Source: Balanoglossus misakiensis (taxonomy: Eukaryota; Hemichordata). From it: a stretch of 64,000 nucleotides of DNA. The stretch's first letter is position 1, and every line of letters begins with the position of its first letter. Positions 63,251-64,000 of this stretch are shown here, piece by piece. The DNA lies in NCBI GenBank assembly GCA_040954595.2, contig CM082595.2, positions 3,162,001 through 3,226,000 of the forward strand. The letters run 5' to 3'. The position numbers were made by a program, and so were the translations under genes. The notes under the pieces are model-generated. The model was not told the origin of the DNA and did not search any database. It was given only the letters and a program-made list of their open reading frames with translations.

Positions 63251-64000
63251 CTCAAATCTCACCATATAACACACGAAGTCGCTAGAAGTGGTTTGTGTTG
63301 AAAAACAGAGATGTTTTCTGGATATATTTGGGAATATTCGTCAGCCACGAACAAAAAACGGAAAGTCCCCCCCCCCCTTTCCAGCTGTTAACTCATTTGC
63401 GGGCGCGCAAAATACCGCTATTTTCCAATGAAAAGCAAGGTAATTAAAATTAAAACGACAACTCAACATGTAAAATAACACAAGTAGTTCACGTGTGATA
63501 AGAATGTTGAATAAGAACAAAATTTAGACCTGAATTTGAACAGAAAGGAGAAAAAAACCCGCTGGATGGAATAAATGCGAGTGTACGTGAATAAAATTTT
63601 ACACGGTGTGAAAAACAGAATTATGCGAACATGTACTTACACAAAAGAACGTTGGTCTTTGGGAGATGTAAATGACTTAAAACGGACGTTGGCTGTTCGC
63701 CCTGTGATACTCGTCTTCTTGTGCCAAATTCTGACGGCCCCGTACGTGGTCACTCAATAAAATACCGACAATAAATGGTTACTCAAGGACCCGTAGGAAG
63801 AAAACAAAACCAATATGGCGTAGCAGGTCAAGGCAGGACATCACGTGACCCCGGCCGCCACCACAGTCTTCCTTTTCTTCGAACACGTTCTTTTTGATGA
63901 GTAAAATAATACCAAACCAAAAAATAGGAGAACTCTTATGAATATCTACTAATCTTCTCTTGTTATTTCACAATTTTCGCCCATTTTACATCGTTTTATG
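63251..64000 (-). promoter_or_regulatory. Possible SPSB promoter region
   Basis: CpG content rises here, with TCACGTGA (63841-63848) in a CCGGCCGCC-containing stretch. It could be the promoter or non-coding first exon of the SPSB gene. The evidence is composition and position only. Confidence 0.3.

Noticed and set aside
1-64000. CRISPR arrays, operons, ribosome-binding sites, rRNA and tRNA genes
   Set aside because: The window is spliced animal DNA; no direct-repeat array with spacers was seen, and no tRNA or rRNA signature was noticed by eye. A tRNA scan would be needed to exclude small RNA genes.

Overview
The window is animal nuclear DNA, AT-rich and intron-dense. Every well-supported gene is split into exons joined by GT-AG introns (one GC-AG), and each splice phase I checked is compatible with its neighbour. 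The gene content (adhesion GPCR, DJ-1, SPRY/SOCS-box protein, EF-hand D family, FHAD1, C-type lectin, claudin-like tetraspan), the compact introns, and the CUB / PAN / hevein-like modules fit a marine invertebrate. I favour an invertebrate deuterostome (hemichordate or cephalochordate-like), but a lophotrochozoan is not excluded and I cannot name a species.

Layout, left to right. 1-2.1 kb looks like the 3' UTR of a plus-strand gene lying outside the window. 2.1-3.9 kb is CpG-rich, with regulatory-type palindromes but no recognised gene. 3.95-10.24 kb holds an EFHD1/EFHD2 (swiprosin) orthologue on the minus strand. 12.6-22.2 kb holds a 24-exon adhesion GPCR on the plus strand: CUB-like, PAN/Apple, hevein-like, CUB-like, GAIN/GPS, 7TM. 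23.0-24.6 kb holds a three-exon claudin/PMP22-type tetraspan on the plus strand. 26.3-44.4 kb holds a 27-exon FHAD1 orthologue on the minus strand, with an N-terminal FHA domain followed by a very long coiled coil. 45.1-46.6 kb holds a six-exon PARK7/DJ-1 orthologue on the plus strand, head-to-head with FHAD1 across about 0.7 kb. 47.9-49.8 kb holds a secreted C-type lectin on the plus strand. 50-53.8 kb has no confirmed gene, but contains a promoter-like motif cluster and one candidate first exon. 54.0-58.7 kb holds an SPSB1/SPSB4 orthologue on the minus strand with a long 3' UTR. 58.7-64 kb is its upstream region.

The genes form no operon or pathway. The notable common thread is chromosomal: the human orthologues PARK7, SPSB1, FHAD1 and EFHD2 all lie in 1p36, and FHAD1 and EFHD2 are close neighbours there, so this is probably an ancient linkage block into which receptor-type genes were inserted. 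Repeats include two short inverted-repeat (MITE-like) elements, two small dispersed repeat families, and several microsatellites, of which the largest is 57 units of CATA inside a lectin intron.

Exon boundaries were set by hand from splice consensus, reading frame and family resemblance; no transcript evidence or database search was available.
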